The notes beneath the pieces were generated by a model. It was not told the DNA's origin, made no database searches, and worked only from the letters and a program-made list of their open reading frames with translations. This document shows positions 1-7,353 of a stretch of DNA of 36,371 bases, one piece after another. Position 1 is the stretch's first letter, and each line of letters starts with the position of its first letter. The position numbers and the translations under genes are program-made. Origin of the DNA: a virus; IMG/VR virus record IMGVR_UViG_3300035687_000014, positions 1 to 36,371 of that record; one strand, 5' to 3'.

Positions 1-118
1 CGAGCCGCGGGGCGCATGAAGGGATGTGGCGGCCCACCTGTACCGGGTCCATACGCTTGACGGAATCGACGGTGCCTGAGATAATCGTGTGCAGAAAGAC
101 GACCGCCCAAGTTAACAT
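1..118 (-). CDS. Possible N-terminus of a small membrane protein, cut by the window edge
   Basis: A minus-strand reading frame starts at an ATG at 118 and stays open to the window edge (about 39 codons). It opens with a hydrophobic run (M-L-T-W-A-V-V-F-L-H-T-I-I) that could be a membrane anchor. I see no convincing Shine-Dalgarno sequence. A + strand frame is also open through the same bases until a TGA at 135-137, and a sigma70-like promoter faces the other way inside it. The reading is therefore ambiguous. No family is recognised. Confidence 0.25.
   Translation of the reverse strand, partial: MLTWAVVFLHTIISGTVDSVKRMDPVQVGRHIPSCAPRL
57..85 (+). promoter_or_regulatory. Sigma70-like promoter
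   Basis: TTGACG at 57-62 is followed, after exactly 17 bases, by GATAAT at 80-85. This is the best -35/-10 match I noticed in the window, and start of transcription would be near 92. It would read through the hairpin at 128-153 towards the small ORF at 178. It overlaps a possible minus-strand ORF, so one of the two is probably not real. Confidence 0.45.
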
Positions 119-127
119 GACCGCAAT

Positions 128-156
128 CGCCCGCTGAGCACCGCTCGCGGGCGTTT
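128..156 (+). terminator. Small hairpin followed by TTT
   Basis: CGCCCGC at 128-134 pairs with GCGGGCG at 147-153 (7 bp, 12-base loop), and TTT follows. It sits about 20 bases before the Shine-Dalgarno of the ORF at 178. It could attenuate transcription from the promoter at 57-85. The T-run is short, so the terminator call is weak. Confidence 0.35.
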
Positions 157-177
157 GCATTTCCCGCCGAGGTGCTG

Positions 178-417
178 ATGCCGCGACGTGCGCTCCGCCA
201 GGCCGAGCGGTCCGCCCTCTACGGCGCGATCGTCACCCCGCCGCCGCCGCCACCGATCGTGCTGGCCGAAGCGCGGGGCCCGAAGGCCCAGACCGCGCTC
301 GAGCGCGAGGGGCGGGAAGCGCGCCGCACGACGACTCCAGCGCCCAAGGCCCGTCGCCGAGGGCCGCGCGGACGATTCGACCAGGTCGAGATCGCGACGC
401 CCGACGCGCGCGAATAG
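178..417 (+). CDS. Small basic protein of unknown function
   Basis: The 79-codon ORF starts at ATG 178 with GCCGAGG as a plausible ribosome site just upstream; in-frame GTG at 172 is an alternative. The product carries a run of prolines near residues 22-27 and a strongly basic C-terminal half rich in Arg and Lys, as might suit a nucleic-acid binding protein. I recognise no family. Other frames are also open here, so this could be a chance ORF; the ribosome site and upstream promoter are the main support. Confidence 0.4.
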   Translation: MPRRALRQAERSALYGAIVTPPPPPPIVLAEARGPKAQTALEREGREARRTTTPAPKARRRGPRGRFDQVEIATPDARE

Positions 418-552
418 CTGGCCCGAAAAGCAGCACAGAATTCTCGTTTAGTGCACTTCAGCTCGTCGCGTTCTATCACTAAATCGCGCGAGTGCGCGGG
501 CGCGCCCGGGTGCGTATGCGAGCTGGACCGGCCCCGCGAGCGCCCGCCGCGG

Positions 553-614
553 CTATGCACGATTCTACCCGGATTCGCGCATAGTGTGACGTAACCGCCG
601 GAGTAACACGTAAC
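553..614. other. Imperfect dyad and GTAAC repeats upstream of the integrase (candidate attP core or operator)
   Basis: Bases 553-562 and 575-584 form inverted arms pairing at 9 of 10 positions (outer CTATGC/GCATAG perfect) around a 12-base centre. Three GTAAC direct repeats follow at 591-595, 603-607 and 610-614, just before the integrase start. Inverted core arms with nearby short direct repeats are what a tyrosine integrase core and arm sites can look like, but repressor or excisionase sites would look similar. This is inference from pattern and position only. Confidence 0.35.
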
Positions 615-633
615 TCGCGGTGCGGAGGCGACG

Positions 634-1569
634 ATGAACGACGCCGCTGCACCGCTCGCACTCCCGGCCGTGCGCTCCGCGCCGCTCTCCGTGATCGACG
701 CCGCGTTCGTCGAGACGACGGAGCGGCCGATCAGTGAGGACGACGACCGTCTCGTCTCGCTCTGGCTGCACGGTCGACCGGCCAGCACGGCGGCGACCTA
801 CCGGCGTGACGCCCGCCGTCTGCGCGCGTTCGCACGCAAGCCGATCGCGCGGCTCTCGCTCGAGGACCTGCAGCGGTACGCCGACCACCTCGCCGGCCGG
901 GACCTCGCCCCGCGCACGCGGACCAGGATGCTGGCCGCGGCGAAGTCCATGCTGGCCTTCCTGGCCAAGGCGCGGGCGATCCCGGCCGACGTCGGTGTCG
1001 CGCTGCGCACGCCAAAGATCGCCTCGGACCTCACGGCCCGGACGCTGACCCGCGCCGAGATCCGCAAGCTGCTCAAGGCGCCGCGCTCGACGCGGGACCA
1101 AGCGCTGCTGGCGGTGCTCTACTACGGCGGCTTCCGCCGGGCGGAGCTGGCGTCGCTGCGCTGGGCCTCAGCCTCGCTCGACGAGGAGTCCTCGGACGCC
1201 TTCGTGACCGTGGTGGGCAAGGGCGGCAAGACGCGCACCGTGCGCATCCCAGCACCTGTTTGGTCCCTCGTCGCGGCGCTCCGGCGCCCCGGGGTGGCCG
1301 ACGACGCGCCGATCTTCGCCGGCCGCGGCGGCCGCGTGCTCTCGTTCTCGCGTTTGCGCGGGATCGTGAGCGCGGCCGCCAAGCGGGCGAAGCTCGGCAA
1401 GCCGGTCTCCCCGCACTGGCTGCGTCACGCGCACGCGTCGCACGCGCTCGACCGCGGTGCGCCGATTCACCTCGTCCGCGACACCCTGGGCCACGCGTCC
1501 CTGGCGACGACGGGGCTGTACGCGCATTCCCGCCCAAAGGACTCTTCAGGCAAGTATCTTGGGTTCTGA
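634..1569 (+). CDS. int: Tyrosine recombinase / phage integrase
   Basis: This 311-residue protein is a XerC/D-type tyrosine recombinase that would catalyse integration and excision through a 3' phosphotyrosyl DNA intermediate. An N-terminal SAM-like core-binding domain spans about residues 38-130. The catalytic domain follows, with Arg168 (in GGFRRAEL), Lys196 or Lys199 in the beta-hairpin (VGKGGKTR), His261 and Arg264 (HWLRHAHASH), His287 (LGHASLATT) and the nucleophile Tyr296. All six signature positions are present, so the enzyme looks intact. The ATG at 634 has a strong GCGGAGG site upstream. A candidate dyad at 553-584 lies just before it. No excisionase was recognised nearby. Confidence 0.97.
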   Translation: MNDAAAPLALPAVRSAPLSVIDAAFVETTERPISEDDDRLVSLWLHGRPASTAATYRRDARRLRAFARKPIARLSLEDLQRYADHLAGRDLAPRTRTRMLAAAKSMLAFLAKARAIPADVGVALRTPKIASDLTARTLTRAEIRKLLKAPRSTRDQALLAVLYYGGFRRAELASLRWASASLDEESSDAFVTVVGKGGKTRTVRIPAPVWSLVAALRRPGVADDAPIFAGRGGRVLSFSRLRGIVSAAAKRAKLGKPVSPHWLRHAHASHALDRGAPIHLVRDTLGHASLATTGLYAHSRPKDSSGKYLGF

Positions 1570-1616
1570 CCGCTGCACGCACGGCCAGGCGAGTCGAGCG
1601 GGAAGTGCCTCGTACT

Positions 1617-1937
1617 CTAATTCAGCGTTGGCCGGCCGCGGGCGTCGATCATGACGACCTTTCGGCCAGCCGGGTCCTGGATCGCCGTCATGACTTGAGC
1701 CACGACCCTGGCGACGCTCGCGCGCGGTTGACTGGGAGCAGAGAGCGCAGCGATGACCCGGGCCCGCCGGTCAGCGTGATGCTCGCCCGGTCGACGGTCA
1801 GCCGCCTGGCGGCGGCCCTCCTCGTATCCCATGCCGGAGCGTTTCGTCAAGCTACGGCGCTGAACCCCGTCCGTCGGCGCGCCGAACGCGCCCCGCAGCG
1901 CTGCCCGCGCATGGCCGAAAGGCTCGGGCGCCGTCAT
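1617..1937 (-). CDS. Possible small protein on the minus strand, unknown
   Basis: The 1570-1981 gap holds one minus-strand frame of 106 codons that converges on the integrase and diverges from the gene at 1982. The C-terminal 30 residues (ending RKVVMIDARGRPTLN) look protein-like, with alternating hydrophobic positions. The position would suit a lysogeny regulator, but I see no helix-turn-helix pattern. A GAGG-rich stretch lies about 15 bases upstream of the ATG. If this ORF is spurious, the 411-base gap is non-coding and I see no other structure in it. Confidence 0.3.
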   Translation of the reverse strand: MTAPEPFGHARAALRGAFGAPTDGVQRRSLTKRSGMGYEEGRRQAADRRPGEHHADRRARVIAALSAPSQPRASVARVVAQVMTAIQDPAGRKVVMIDARGRPTLN

Positions 1938-1981
1938 GGCCGCCGGCGGTCAACCTCACCTCGCCCCGGAGGGCTCGCCCG

Positions 1982-2284
1982 ATGGATATGCCCCGCGACG
2001 TCGACGCGCTGCTGCACGGAATCCTCAATGAAGGCCGCGTTGCGTCTAGTCAGGGCGTCCACGTGGAGACCGTAAAGCTCGAGCCCGAGAACCGGGCTTT
2101 CGTCGAGCATCTCCTGCGTACAATCGCGGATGGATCGGTCGGAATCTTCATCGCCCTGCACCCGAAGACCGATACGACCGATCGCCTCCAGTACGCTGTC
2201 TTCGGCAGCGACGCCGGTGACGCGATCCCAATCATGATTACCGTCCTGAAGCGCCTGGTCGACGTGAGCCAGGGGCTCGCGTAG
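1982..2284 (+). CDS. Hypothetical protein, 100 aa
   Basis: It starts at ATG 1982 behind a good CGGAGGG ribosome site. The 100-residue product is acidic and mixed alpha/beta in appearance (for example VGIFIALHPKTDT and AIPIMITVLKRLVDV). I recognise no domain. It opens the long + strand run of small genes and ends two bases before the next start, so it is probably co-transcribed with it. Confidence 0.7.
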   Translation: MDMPRDVDALLHGILNEGRVASSQGVHVETVKLEPENRAFVEHLLRTIADGSVGIFIALHPKTDTTDRLQYAVFGSDAGDAIPIMITVLKRLVDVSQGLA

Positions 2285-2285
2285 C

Positions 2286-2549
2286 ATGGGAAAGCCGGCC
2301 GGCTACTGGCAGTGGAGCGCCGAGCGGCGAGCCGCGTACGATCGCGACGTCGCCGAGAACGAGGCGCTCGGGAAGGCGCTACGAGAGGCGCGCGAGCGCA
2401 AGGCTGGCCCGGAGTGCGCGCACTGCGGTGATCCCGCAGCGACGGTCGACGCGGACGGCCGCTGTCGATTCTGCGCGGCCACGCGCGTTTTCCACATCGG
2501 CGCGACCGACGACCGCGAGCGCTTCGTCGCCAGGGGGACCGGCCTGTGA
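2286..2549 (+). CDS. Small zinc-ribbon-like protein
   Basis: The 87-residue product has a charged helical N-terminal half (Trp-rich start, then many Arg and Glu) and a C-terminal pair of CxxC knuckles, CAHC near residue 44 and CRFC near residue 60, as in short zinc ribbons. The spacing suggests one bound zinc. Function is unknown; DNA, RNA or protein binding are all possible. It starts right after the previous stop and overlaps the next start as TGATG. Confidence 0.75.
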   Translation: MGKPAGYWQWSAERRAAYDRDVAENEALGKALREARERKAGPECAHCGDPAATVDADGRCRFCAATRVFHIGATDDRERFVARGTGL

Positions 2550-2785
2550 TGCCCACCGTGGTCGCGCACGTCCTTCACCTCGACCACACGCCCGCCGTCG
2601 CCGCCGTGCGCGCGATCGGCCGCGCTGGCGTCGACCCGCTCGTGATCACCCAGGGAACCCAAGCACGCGTGATCCTCGGCCTCGACCCGTGCAAGCTGTG
2701 CAACGGCTTGCGCCGCTGCCCGGACTGCGGCGGCCCGTGCGAGGTCTGCTCGGTTCCCGCCAGCAGAACGGACGGCGTTCGATGA
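2549..2785 (+). CDS. Small CxxC-rich protein
   Basis: ATG 2549 overlaps the previous TGA by one base (TGATG), which indicates translational coupling. The 78-residue product ends in a cysteine cluster of three CxxC pairs (CKLC, CPDC, CEVC) within about 25 residues, resembling a compact DnaJ-like or treble-clef zinc site. The N-terminal half looks like a small alpha/beta unit. The family is unknown. It is one of the several cysteine-rich mini-proteins of this phage. Confidence 0.7.
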   Translation: MPTVVAHVLHLDHTPAVAAVRAIGRAGVDPLVITQGTQARVILGLDPCKLCNGLRRCPDCGGPCEVCSVPASRTDGVR

Positions 2786-2883
2786 TCGACGCTGCGACGC
2801 TGCGCGAGCTGGCCGCGCTCCTGGCCGGTGGCGCGCTCGGCGCGCTGCTCCTGGGGGCCTTCCGCGCGAGCCGCGCCCGATGA
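2782..2883 (+). CDS. 33-residue single-pass membrane peptide
   Basis: The start overlaps the previous stop as ATGA at 2782-2785. The product has a short polar N-terminus, then a hydrophobic Ala/Leu/Gly helix (about residues 9-26), and ends with several arginines, giving one predicted membrane span. It is too short for family assignment. It lies in a tightly coupled row of genes, which supports it being real. Confidence 0.5.
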   Translation: MIDAATLRELAALLAGGALGALLLGAFRASRAR

Positions 2884-2987
2884 GCTACTTCGACGATGAG
2901 CCCCTCGGCCCGCTTGGCGCGCCGCCCGACTTCCCCGTTCCCAACGATGCTGACGACGACGAGGGCCTTCTCCGTGATGACGACTGA
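2880..2987 (+). CDS. 35-residue acidic peptide
   Basis: The start overlaps the previous stop as ATGA. The peptide is proline-rich in the middle and very acidic, with Asp/Glu clusters near residues 5-7 and at the C-terminus (DDDEGLLRDDD). Acidic phage mini-proteins sometimes mimic DNA, but nothing here proves that. Evidence is mainly the overlap on both sides with its neighbours. Confidence 0.45.
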   Translation: MSYFDDEPLGPLGAPPDFPVPNDADDDEGLLRDDD

Positions 2988-3120
2988 CCGGACCGTGGCC
3001 GTGCCGCACGTGTTGGCGCCCGGCTTCCGCGACTGCGACAGCTGCAGCGGGCCGACGTCGCTCTCGGGGCTGTGCGGGATCTGCGCCGCGATGGCCACGT
3101 TGGGGCTGGATAGCCGATGA
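2977..3120 (+). CDS. Small two-knuckle CxxC protein
   Basis: The 47-residue product starts at ATG 2977 inside the end of the previous gene; in-frame GTG 2974 is an alternative. It contains CDSC near residue 20 and CGIC near residue 33, a minimal zinc-ribbon pattern. It overlaps the next gene as ATGA at 3117. Function is unknown. Confidence 0.55.
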   Translation: MTTDRTVAVPHVLAPGFRDCDSCSGPTSLSGLCGICAAMATLGLDSR

Positions 3121-3563
3121 TCGCGCCCTCGCAGCCGGCGGGCAAGATTGCCCGCATTCAACCCGGCGTGGTGCGCGTGGCGGGCCGGTTGGTGGAGTAT
3201 GCCGTCGGCCGCAGCATCGGCGGCGCGACCGCCGTGTGGGTGGTCGGCGTGTCCGAGCCGACCGACGAGCGGGCGCTGCTGCTGCTCGCGGCCCCGCCCG
3301 ACCTGGGCGAGGCGGACCTCAAGCTCGCCATCGACGCCGCGGTCTACCGCCGGGTAGTCGCAGCGCAGGCGGGCATCCCCGAGGTTGAGGTGGCGATCCC
3401 CGGCCCGATCGGCACCTGGCCGCTCGGCACCACCGAGGCCGACATCGCGGCCGAGCGCGCCGCACAGATCGAGCTTCCCGAGCATCCCGGCGTCGTCTCG
3501 ATGGACCGGTTCCGTGGCGTGCCTCCGCTTGAGATGCGCGATCGAGCGCGAGGTTGCCGATGA
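3117..3563 (+). CDS. Hypothetical protein, 148 aa
   Basis: Coupled to the previous gene by ATGA. The product has a beta-rich N-terminal half (ARIQPGVVRVAGRLVEYAVG, then AVWVVGVSEP) and a helical centre (ADLKLAIDAAVYRRVVAAQAG). It carries no cysteine motif, unlike its neighbours. The family is not recognised. Its position just before the packaging genes suggests an early or accessory role. Confidence 0.7.
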   Translation: MIAPSQPAGKIARIQPGVVRVAGRLVEYAVGRSIGGATAVWVVGVSEPTDERALLLLAAPPDLGEADLKLAIDAAVYRRVVAAQAGIPEVEVAIPGPIGTWPLGTTEADIAAERAAQIELPEHPGVVSMDRFRGVPPLEMRDRARGCR

Positions 3564-4162
3564 CGCGAAAGAAGCTGCTGACGGAGCGACGTCGCATCGA
3601 GTGCGCACGCTTCTTCGAGGCCTTGGGGCGCGGCGCGTCCAGCCCCGCCATGCGAAGCGCGATCCCGCGCATGCGTGCGATGGCCGATCGCTGCGGGTAC
3701 GCCGCGCGAGCCGACCGGCCCGGGCACCGGGTTTGCCACAAGTCGCAATCCAAGGCGATGCGTCGCTTCAAGTCCCGTACGGCGTTCTACCTGGCCTTCG
3801 CGCCGGCGGACTGCCCGTACGATCAGATGCGCGCGGCCTTTCTGGCACGCCCGGCGTACGATGAAACGGTCTCCACGCCGTTGCCGTACTGGGACCTGTT
3901 CGACGAGCGGACCGGCGCAGCGAGCGTCGGCGAGCCGCGATTCGTTCTGCCGGCCGGCTACATCGAGTGGCGGGTCCGCGGGGTCGTCTGGCTGATCCCG
4001 GTGACGCGCGCACAGCGCGAAGTTGCCGTGCAGATGCTGCGCGAGCGTCGTGCGACCCGGGTGCGGCCGTTCGTCGCCGTCGCCGAGCTGTTTGGCGCCG
4101 TCTTGGACGCTGATCGGGCCGTCGTAGCCACCTCCGCCCCAAACGGGGAAAGCCCCCGGTGA
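3560..4162 (+). CDS. Hypothetical basic protein, 200 aa
   Basis: ATG 3560 overlaps the previous stop (ATGA); in-frame TTG 3554 is possible but less likely. The N-terminal 75 residues are strongly basic (MTRKKLLTERRRIECARFF), which may bind nucleic acid. The middle has an aromatic acidic stretch (PLPYWDLFDERTG) and the C-terminus alternates beta and helix. I recognise no catalytic motif. It overlaps the ParB-like gene as GTGA. Confidence 0.65.
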   Translation: MTRKKLLTERRRIECARFFEALGRGASSPAMRSAIPRMRAMADRCGYAARADRPGHRVCHKSQSKAMRRFKSRTAFYLAFAPADCPYDQMRAAFLARPAYDETVSTPLPYWDLFDERTGAASVGEPRFVLPAGYIEWRVRGVVWLIPVTRAQREVAVQMLRERRATRVRPFVAVAELFGAVLDADRAVVATSAPNGESPR

Positions 4163-4776
4163 GCACGATCGTACGCCGAGAGCGCCGGCGGATCGCCGAC
4201 CTGATCCCGGCGCCGTACAACCCGCGCCGGATCACCGAGGCCGCGCTGAACGGCCTGATGGACTCGATCGGCCGGTTCGGCCAGGTCCAGGACATCGTCG
4301 TAAACGAGCGCTCGGGCTACGTAATAGGCGGCCACCAGCGGGCCGTCGCGATGGCGACGATGGGCCATACCGAGTGCTGGGTCACGTTCGTCGATCTGGA
4401 CGAAACGGCCGAGAAGCAGCTCAACGTCGCGCTCAACAGCCCGCACCTCGCGGGGCAGTTCACCGACGGGCTGGCCAGCCTGCTCAGCGAGATCCGCGGC
4501 ATCGACCCCGACGCATTCGGCGAGCTGCGGTTCGACGCGCTCATGCCCAAGGGCGGCAAGTCCGCTGACGAGCCACCGGCGGAACCCAGCGACAAGCCCG
4601 AGGCGCTGAAGTTCCTGGTCACCGAGCGCCAGCGGCTCACGATCGACCAGGCGCTGGATACGATGCGCAATGAGATCGACAAGCCCGGCCCGGGCAAGAG
4701 GGGCGACCACCTGCGCAACGGGCTGATGCTCGAGGCGCTGTGCGCGGCGTACCTGCAGGCGCGCGCCCAGAGCTAG
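4159..4776 (+). CDS. ParB/Srx-domain protein
   Basis: Starts at GTG 4159 overlapping the previous stop (GTGA). Residues about 10-100 match the ParB N-terminal nuclease-like fold: a start of the form IADLIPAPYNPRR, then LMDSIGRFGQVQDIVV, then the hallmark GGHQR at 57-61. Phages often carry such stand-alone ParB-like proteins next to terminase or methylase genes, where a DNA-binding or CTP-dependent switch role is presumed. The C-terminal half is helical with no HTH I can identify. A role in DNA packaging or modification is inferred from its place directly before the terminase. Confidence 0.85.
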   Translation: MSTIVRRERRRIADLIPAPYNPRRITEAALNGLMDSIGRFGQVQDIVVNERSGYVIGGHQRAVAMATMGHTECWVTFVDLDETAEKQLNVALNSPHLAGQFTDGLASLLSEIRGIDPDAFGELRFDALMPKGGKSADEPPAEPSDKPEALKFLVTERQRLTIDQALDTMRNEIDKPGPGKRGDHLRNGLMLEALCAAYLQARAQS

Positions 4777-4786
4777 GAGAGCCGCC

Positions 4787-5368
4787 ATGGCCCGCACGCG
4801 GGACGAACACGAGCGCGTCATCGACCTGGTCGAAGACAAGATGCTGCTCGGTTTCAAGCGTCCGAACCAGATCATGAAGCTGGTCAACGCCGACCTGGTC
4901 GAGGCGCACCAAGCGCACCTCGCGATCGGTGACAAGCGCACCGTGCAGAAGATGATCGACGCAGTCTACAGCCGCTGGCAGAAGCGCGGCGGGGACAGTG
5001 AGGCGGCGCGGCGCGAGCTGCTCGAGCAGGCAGAAGAGGGCGTCCGCCAGAGCTACACGCTGCTCGCCAAAGCGCGCCAGGAACACAACGTGAACGGCGC
5101 GGTCGGCGCGCTGCGCTCCGTCGAGCGCTTTCAGCAGCGCCGCGCGCGGCTGCTCGGCCTGGACAAGGTGGTGCTCGACGTCGGCTTGACCCCGGAGGCA
5201 ATCGATGAGCTCCGTGACAAGCGATTCGCCGAGGCCCTGGCCGGCGTCGCGCCAGATCCCATCCGAGAGCTATACGGCCTTCCAGCGCATCCGGGACAAA
5301 GCGACCGGCCGGATCATCCCGTTCAGCCTGCGCCCCGAGCAAAGGAAGCTCTCGCGAGCGAAAGCTGA
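4787..5368 (+). CDS. terS: Putative small terminase subunit
   Basis: The 193-residue product begins at ATG 4787 behind TAGGAGAG. It is largely helical: an N-terminal region with an HTH-like arrangement (about residues 10-65), then a long helical part (QAEEGVRQSYTLLAKARQEHN, ALRSVERFQQRRARLLGL) typical of the oligomerisation region of small terminases. The assignment rests mainly on position immediately before the large subunit. Its last 54 codons overlap the large terminase start in another frame, an unusually long overlap (164 bases). Confidence 0.7.
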   Translation: MARTRDEHERVIDLVEDKMLLGFKRPNQIMKLVNADLVEAHQAHLAIGDKRTVQKMIDAVYSRWQKRGGDSEAARRELLEQAEEGVRQSYTLLAKARQEHNVNGAVGALRSVERFQQRRARLLGLDKVVLDVGLTPEAIDELRDKRFAEALAGVAPDPIRELYGLPAHPGQSDRPDHPVQPAPRAKEALASES

Positions 5369-6860
5369 GGCAATCCTCGCCGGCAAGCTGCGCCGGTTCC
5401 TGATCGTCAAGTTCCGCCAGTGGGGCTGCACGACCCAAGAGGTCTGCGCGAACGACTTCCTGACCGGGACGTTCAAAGGCCAGTACGCCGTCACGATGGC
5501 GCACGATCTGCCGACCACGATGGTGCTCTTCCAGATGGCCACCCGGCTGTACGAGCACCACTCGACGGCCGACATGTGCATCCCTGGCACGAAGCAGCCG
5601 CTGTTCCACTGGAAGCGCGCGACGCAGAACCGGCGCGAGTTGTACTACCCCGACGCCGACAGCCGCTACTTCATCGGCACGGCCGGTAACCGCAGCTTCG
5701 GCCACGGCATGACCATCAACCGGCTGCACCTCTCCGAGGCATCCCGGTATCCGTCGCTGTCGGACGTCCTGACGTCGGCGGAAGGCGTGCCGACCGAGTC
5801 TGGCGAGATCACGATCGAGTCGACCCCGTTCGGCGCGACCGGCGAGTTCTACGACCTCGCCCAGGAAGCGCACCTCGGCCAGAATGAGTGGACGCTGATC
5901 TTCTTTCGCTGGTTCGAGTTTGGGATGTACCGGCTGCCGGTCACGCCCGACGAGGCCAAGCAGATCGCTGCAGAGGTCGCAACGGGGTCCCATCCGCGGT
6001 ACGGAAACGAGGAAAAGGCGCTCGGGCAGGCTCTGGCGCGTGAGGGCATCGTCCTCGACGCGGGCATGTGGAAGTGGCGCCGGATGAAGCGCGCATCCCT
6101 CAAGGACCGCTTCTTCGAGCAGTACCCCGAGGACTTCGTGTCGTGCTGGCTCGCTTCGGGGCGGTCGCTGTTCGACCAGCAGCTTCTTCGCGAGACGGGC
6201 CTGCGGCTCGGCGACAACCAGGCGATCTCCAAGCACGAGGGCGAGACGCTGTGGATCTACGAGGACCCGCTGCCGGGCCGCGACTACGTGCTCTGGGCGG
6301 ACCCTGCTGAGGGCATCGAGCGCGGCACCGAGGACGGCGAGGCGAACGGCTCCACCGTCGCCAGTGCCAACGCCGGCAAGACGGACTACACGGCCTGGGG
6401 CATCCTGGACCGCGAGACCAACGAGGACGTGGCCGTCTCGCTCTCCCGGATCACGGTTGACGAGTTGGCTCGCCAAATCGACCGCTGGGGCCGGGCGTAC
6501 AACAACGCGCTGGCCGTCGTCGAGCGCAACAACCACGGGCACGCCGTGATCGCGCTGCTCGAGCGGGACGAGTCGCGGTACCCAAATGTGTTCGTCAGCC
6601 CCGAGGACGACCGAGCCGGCTGGCACACCTCGAGCGCCAACCGCACTCCGATGCTCGACGCGCTCGACTTGTCTTTCCGGGACGGGGACTTCGTTCCGGT
6701 CGACCCGCGCATGCGCGAGCAGATGAAGACCTTCATCATCACCGCCAAAGGCCGAGCAGAGGCCGCTCCGCTCAAGCACGACGACCTCGTGACCGGCCGC
6801 GCGATCGGCAACCAAGTGCGGCAGATGCCGCGCACCTACACGATGAGCGGGCTGCTGTAG
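5205..6860 (+). CDS. terL: Large terminase subunit (ATPase-nuclease)
   Basis: This 551-residue motor packages DNA into the prohead and cuts it. The ATPase part shows a Walker A-like KFRQWGCTT (69-77), the hydrophobic strand with acidic residue LHLSEAS (174-180) as Walker B, and the coupling motif STPFG (206-210). The RNase H-like nuclease part shows Asp366 (LWADPAEG), Glu440 (VVERNNHG) and the acidic pair Asp526-Asp527 (HDDLVTG). All parts appear intact. The ATG at 5205 is favoured by GGAGG eight bases upstream even though it lies deep inside the small subunit gene. The headful or cos mode cannot be told from sequence alone. Confidence 0.96.
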   Translation: MSSVTSDSPRPWPASRQIPSESYTAFQRIRDKATGRIIPFSLRPEQRKLSRAKAEAILAGKLRRFLIVKFRQWGCTTQEVCANDFLTGTFKGQYAVTMAHDLPTTMVLFQMATRLYEHHSTADMCIPGTKQPLFHWKRATQNRRELYYPDADSRYFIGTAGNRSFGHGMTINRLHLSEASRYPSLSDVLTSAEGVPTESGEITIESTPFGATGEFYDLAQEAHLGQNEWTLIFFRWFEFGMYRLPVTPDEAKQIAAEVATGSHPRYGNEEKALGQALAREGIVLDAGMWKWRRMKRASLKDRFFEQYPEDFVSCWLASGRSLFDQQLLRETGLRLGDNQAISKHEGETLWIYEDPLPGRDYVLWADPAEGIERGTEDGEANGSTVASANAGKTDYTAWGILDRETNEDVAVSLSRITVDELARQIDRWGRAYNNALAVVERNNHGHAVIALLERDESRYPNVFVSPEDDRAGWHTSSANRTPMLDALDLSFRDGDFVPVDPRMREQMKTFIITAKGRAEAAPLKHDDLVTGRAIGNQVRQMPRTYTMSGLL

Positions 6861-6883
6861 CCCCCAGGAGGACCGACGTCCCG

Positions 6884-7078
6884 ATGACGACCGAAGCGGA
6901 CATCCGCGCCGACCACCACGCGCTCCAGGACGCTGCCGTTGGCGGGCACGGCTCGGTCTGCCGGTGCTCGTGCGGCGCGACCTGGTACGACGGCGACCTC
7001 GATTGCCCGGTGCTCGACGCCGCGCTCGAGGCGCTGGCGCACGCCCGCATGGATGACGACGGCTGGCCGGCGCGATGA
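6884..7078 (+). CDS. Small Cys-rich protein, 64 aa
   Basis: Starts behind a strong CCAGGAGG site after the terminase. The short acidic product has a cysteine cluster CRCSCG near residues 27-31 and another Cys at about residue 47, with a Trp-Tyr pair between, suggesting a small metal-binding unit. Function is unknown. It overlaps the following gene as ATGA at 7075. Confidence 0.7.
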   Translation: MTTEADIRADHHALQDAAVGGHGSVCRCSCGATWYDGDLDCPVLDAALEALAHARMDDDGWPAR

Positions 7079-7353
7079 GCTGGCAGCATCTTGAACTCTG
7101 CCCAGCCTGTTTGCACGGCATCGTCAAGGTGCCGACCATGTGCGCGATGATCCGGTGCTCGATGTGCCCGTTCCAGGTGACCGACTCGGATTTCATGCGG
7201 CACGGCGACGAGGCCATCCAGCGCGCCGTGGGCCGCATCCGGCTCACGATCGGCTTCGGCCACCTCGGGTCGCACCCGGAGGACGTCGTCCACGATTGGC
7301 GGCGGGCCAAGGCGGTCGACTACAACACCGGCACCTACGCGAGGCACCCGTGA
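7075..7353 (+). CDS. Zinc-ribbon-like protein, 92 aa
   Basis: The N-terminal 35 residues contain CPAC near residue 9 and CSMC near residue 28 with typical zinc-ribbon spacing; the rest is a mixed helical tail (DEAIQRAVGRIRLTIGF). It is translationally coupled by ATGA to the gene before and by GTGA to the one after. The family is not recognised. Confidence 0.7.
   Translation: MSWQHLELCPACLHGIVKVPTMCAMIRCSMCPFQVTDSDFMRHGDEAIQRAVGRIRLTIGFGHLGSHPEDVVHDWRRAKAVDYNTGTYARHP

Noticed and set aside
4884-7310. 808-codon minus-strand ORF across the terminase region
   Set aside because: It lies antisense to the small and large terminase genes with no ribosome site or recognisable domains; open antisense frames are expected in GC-rich coding DNA.
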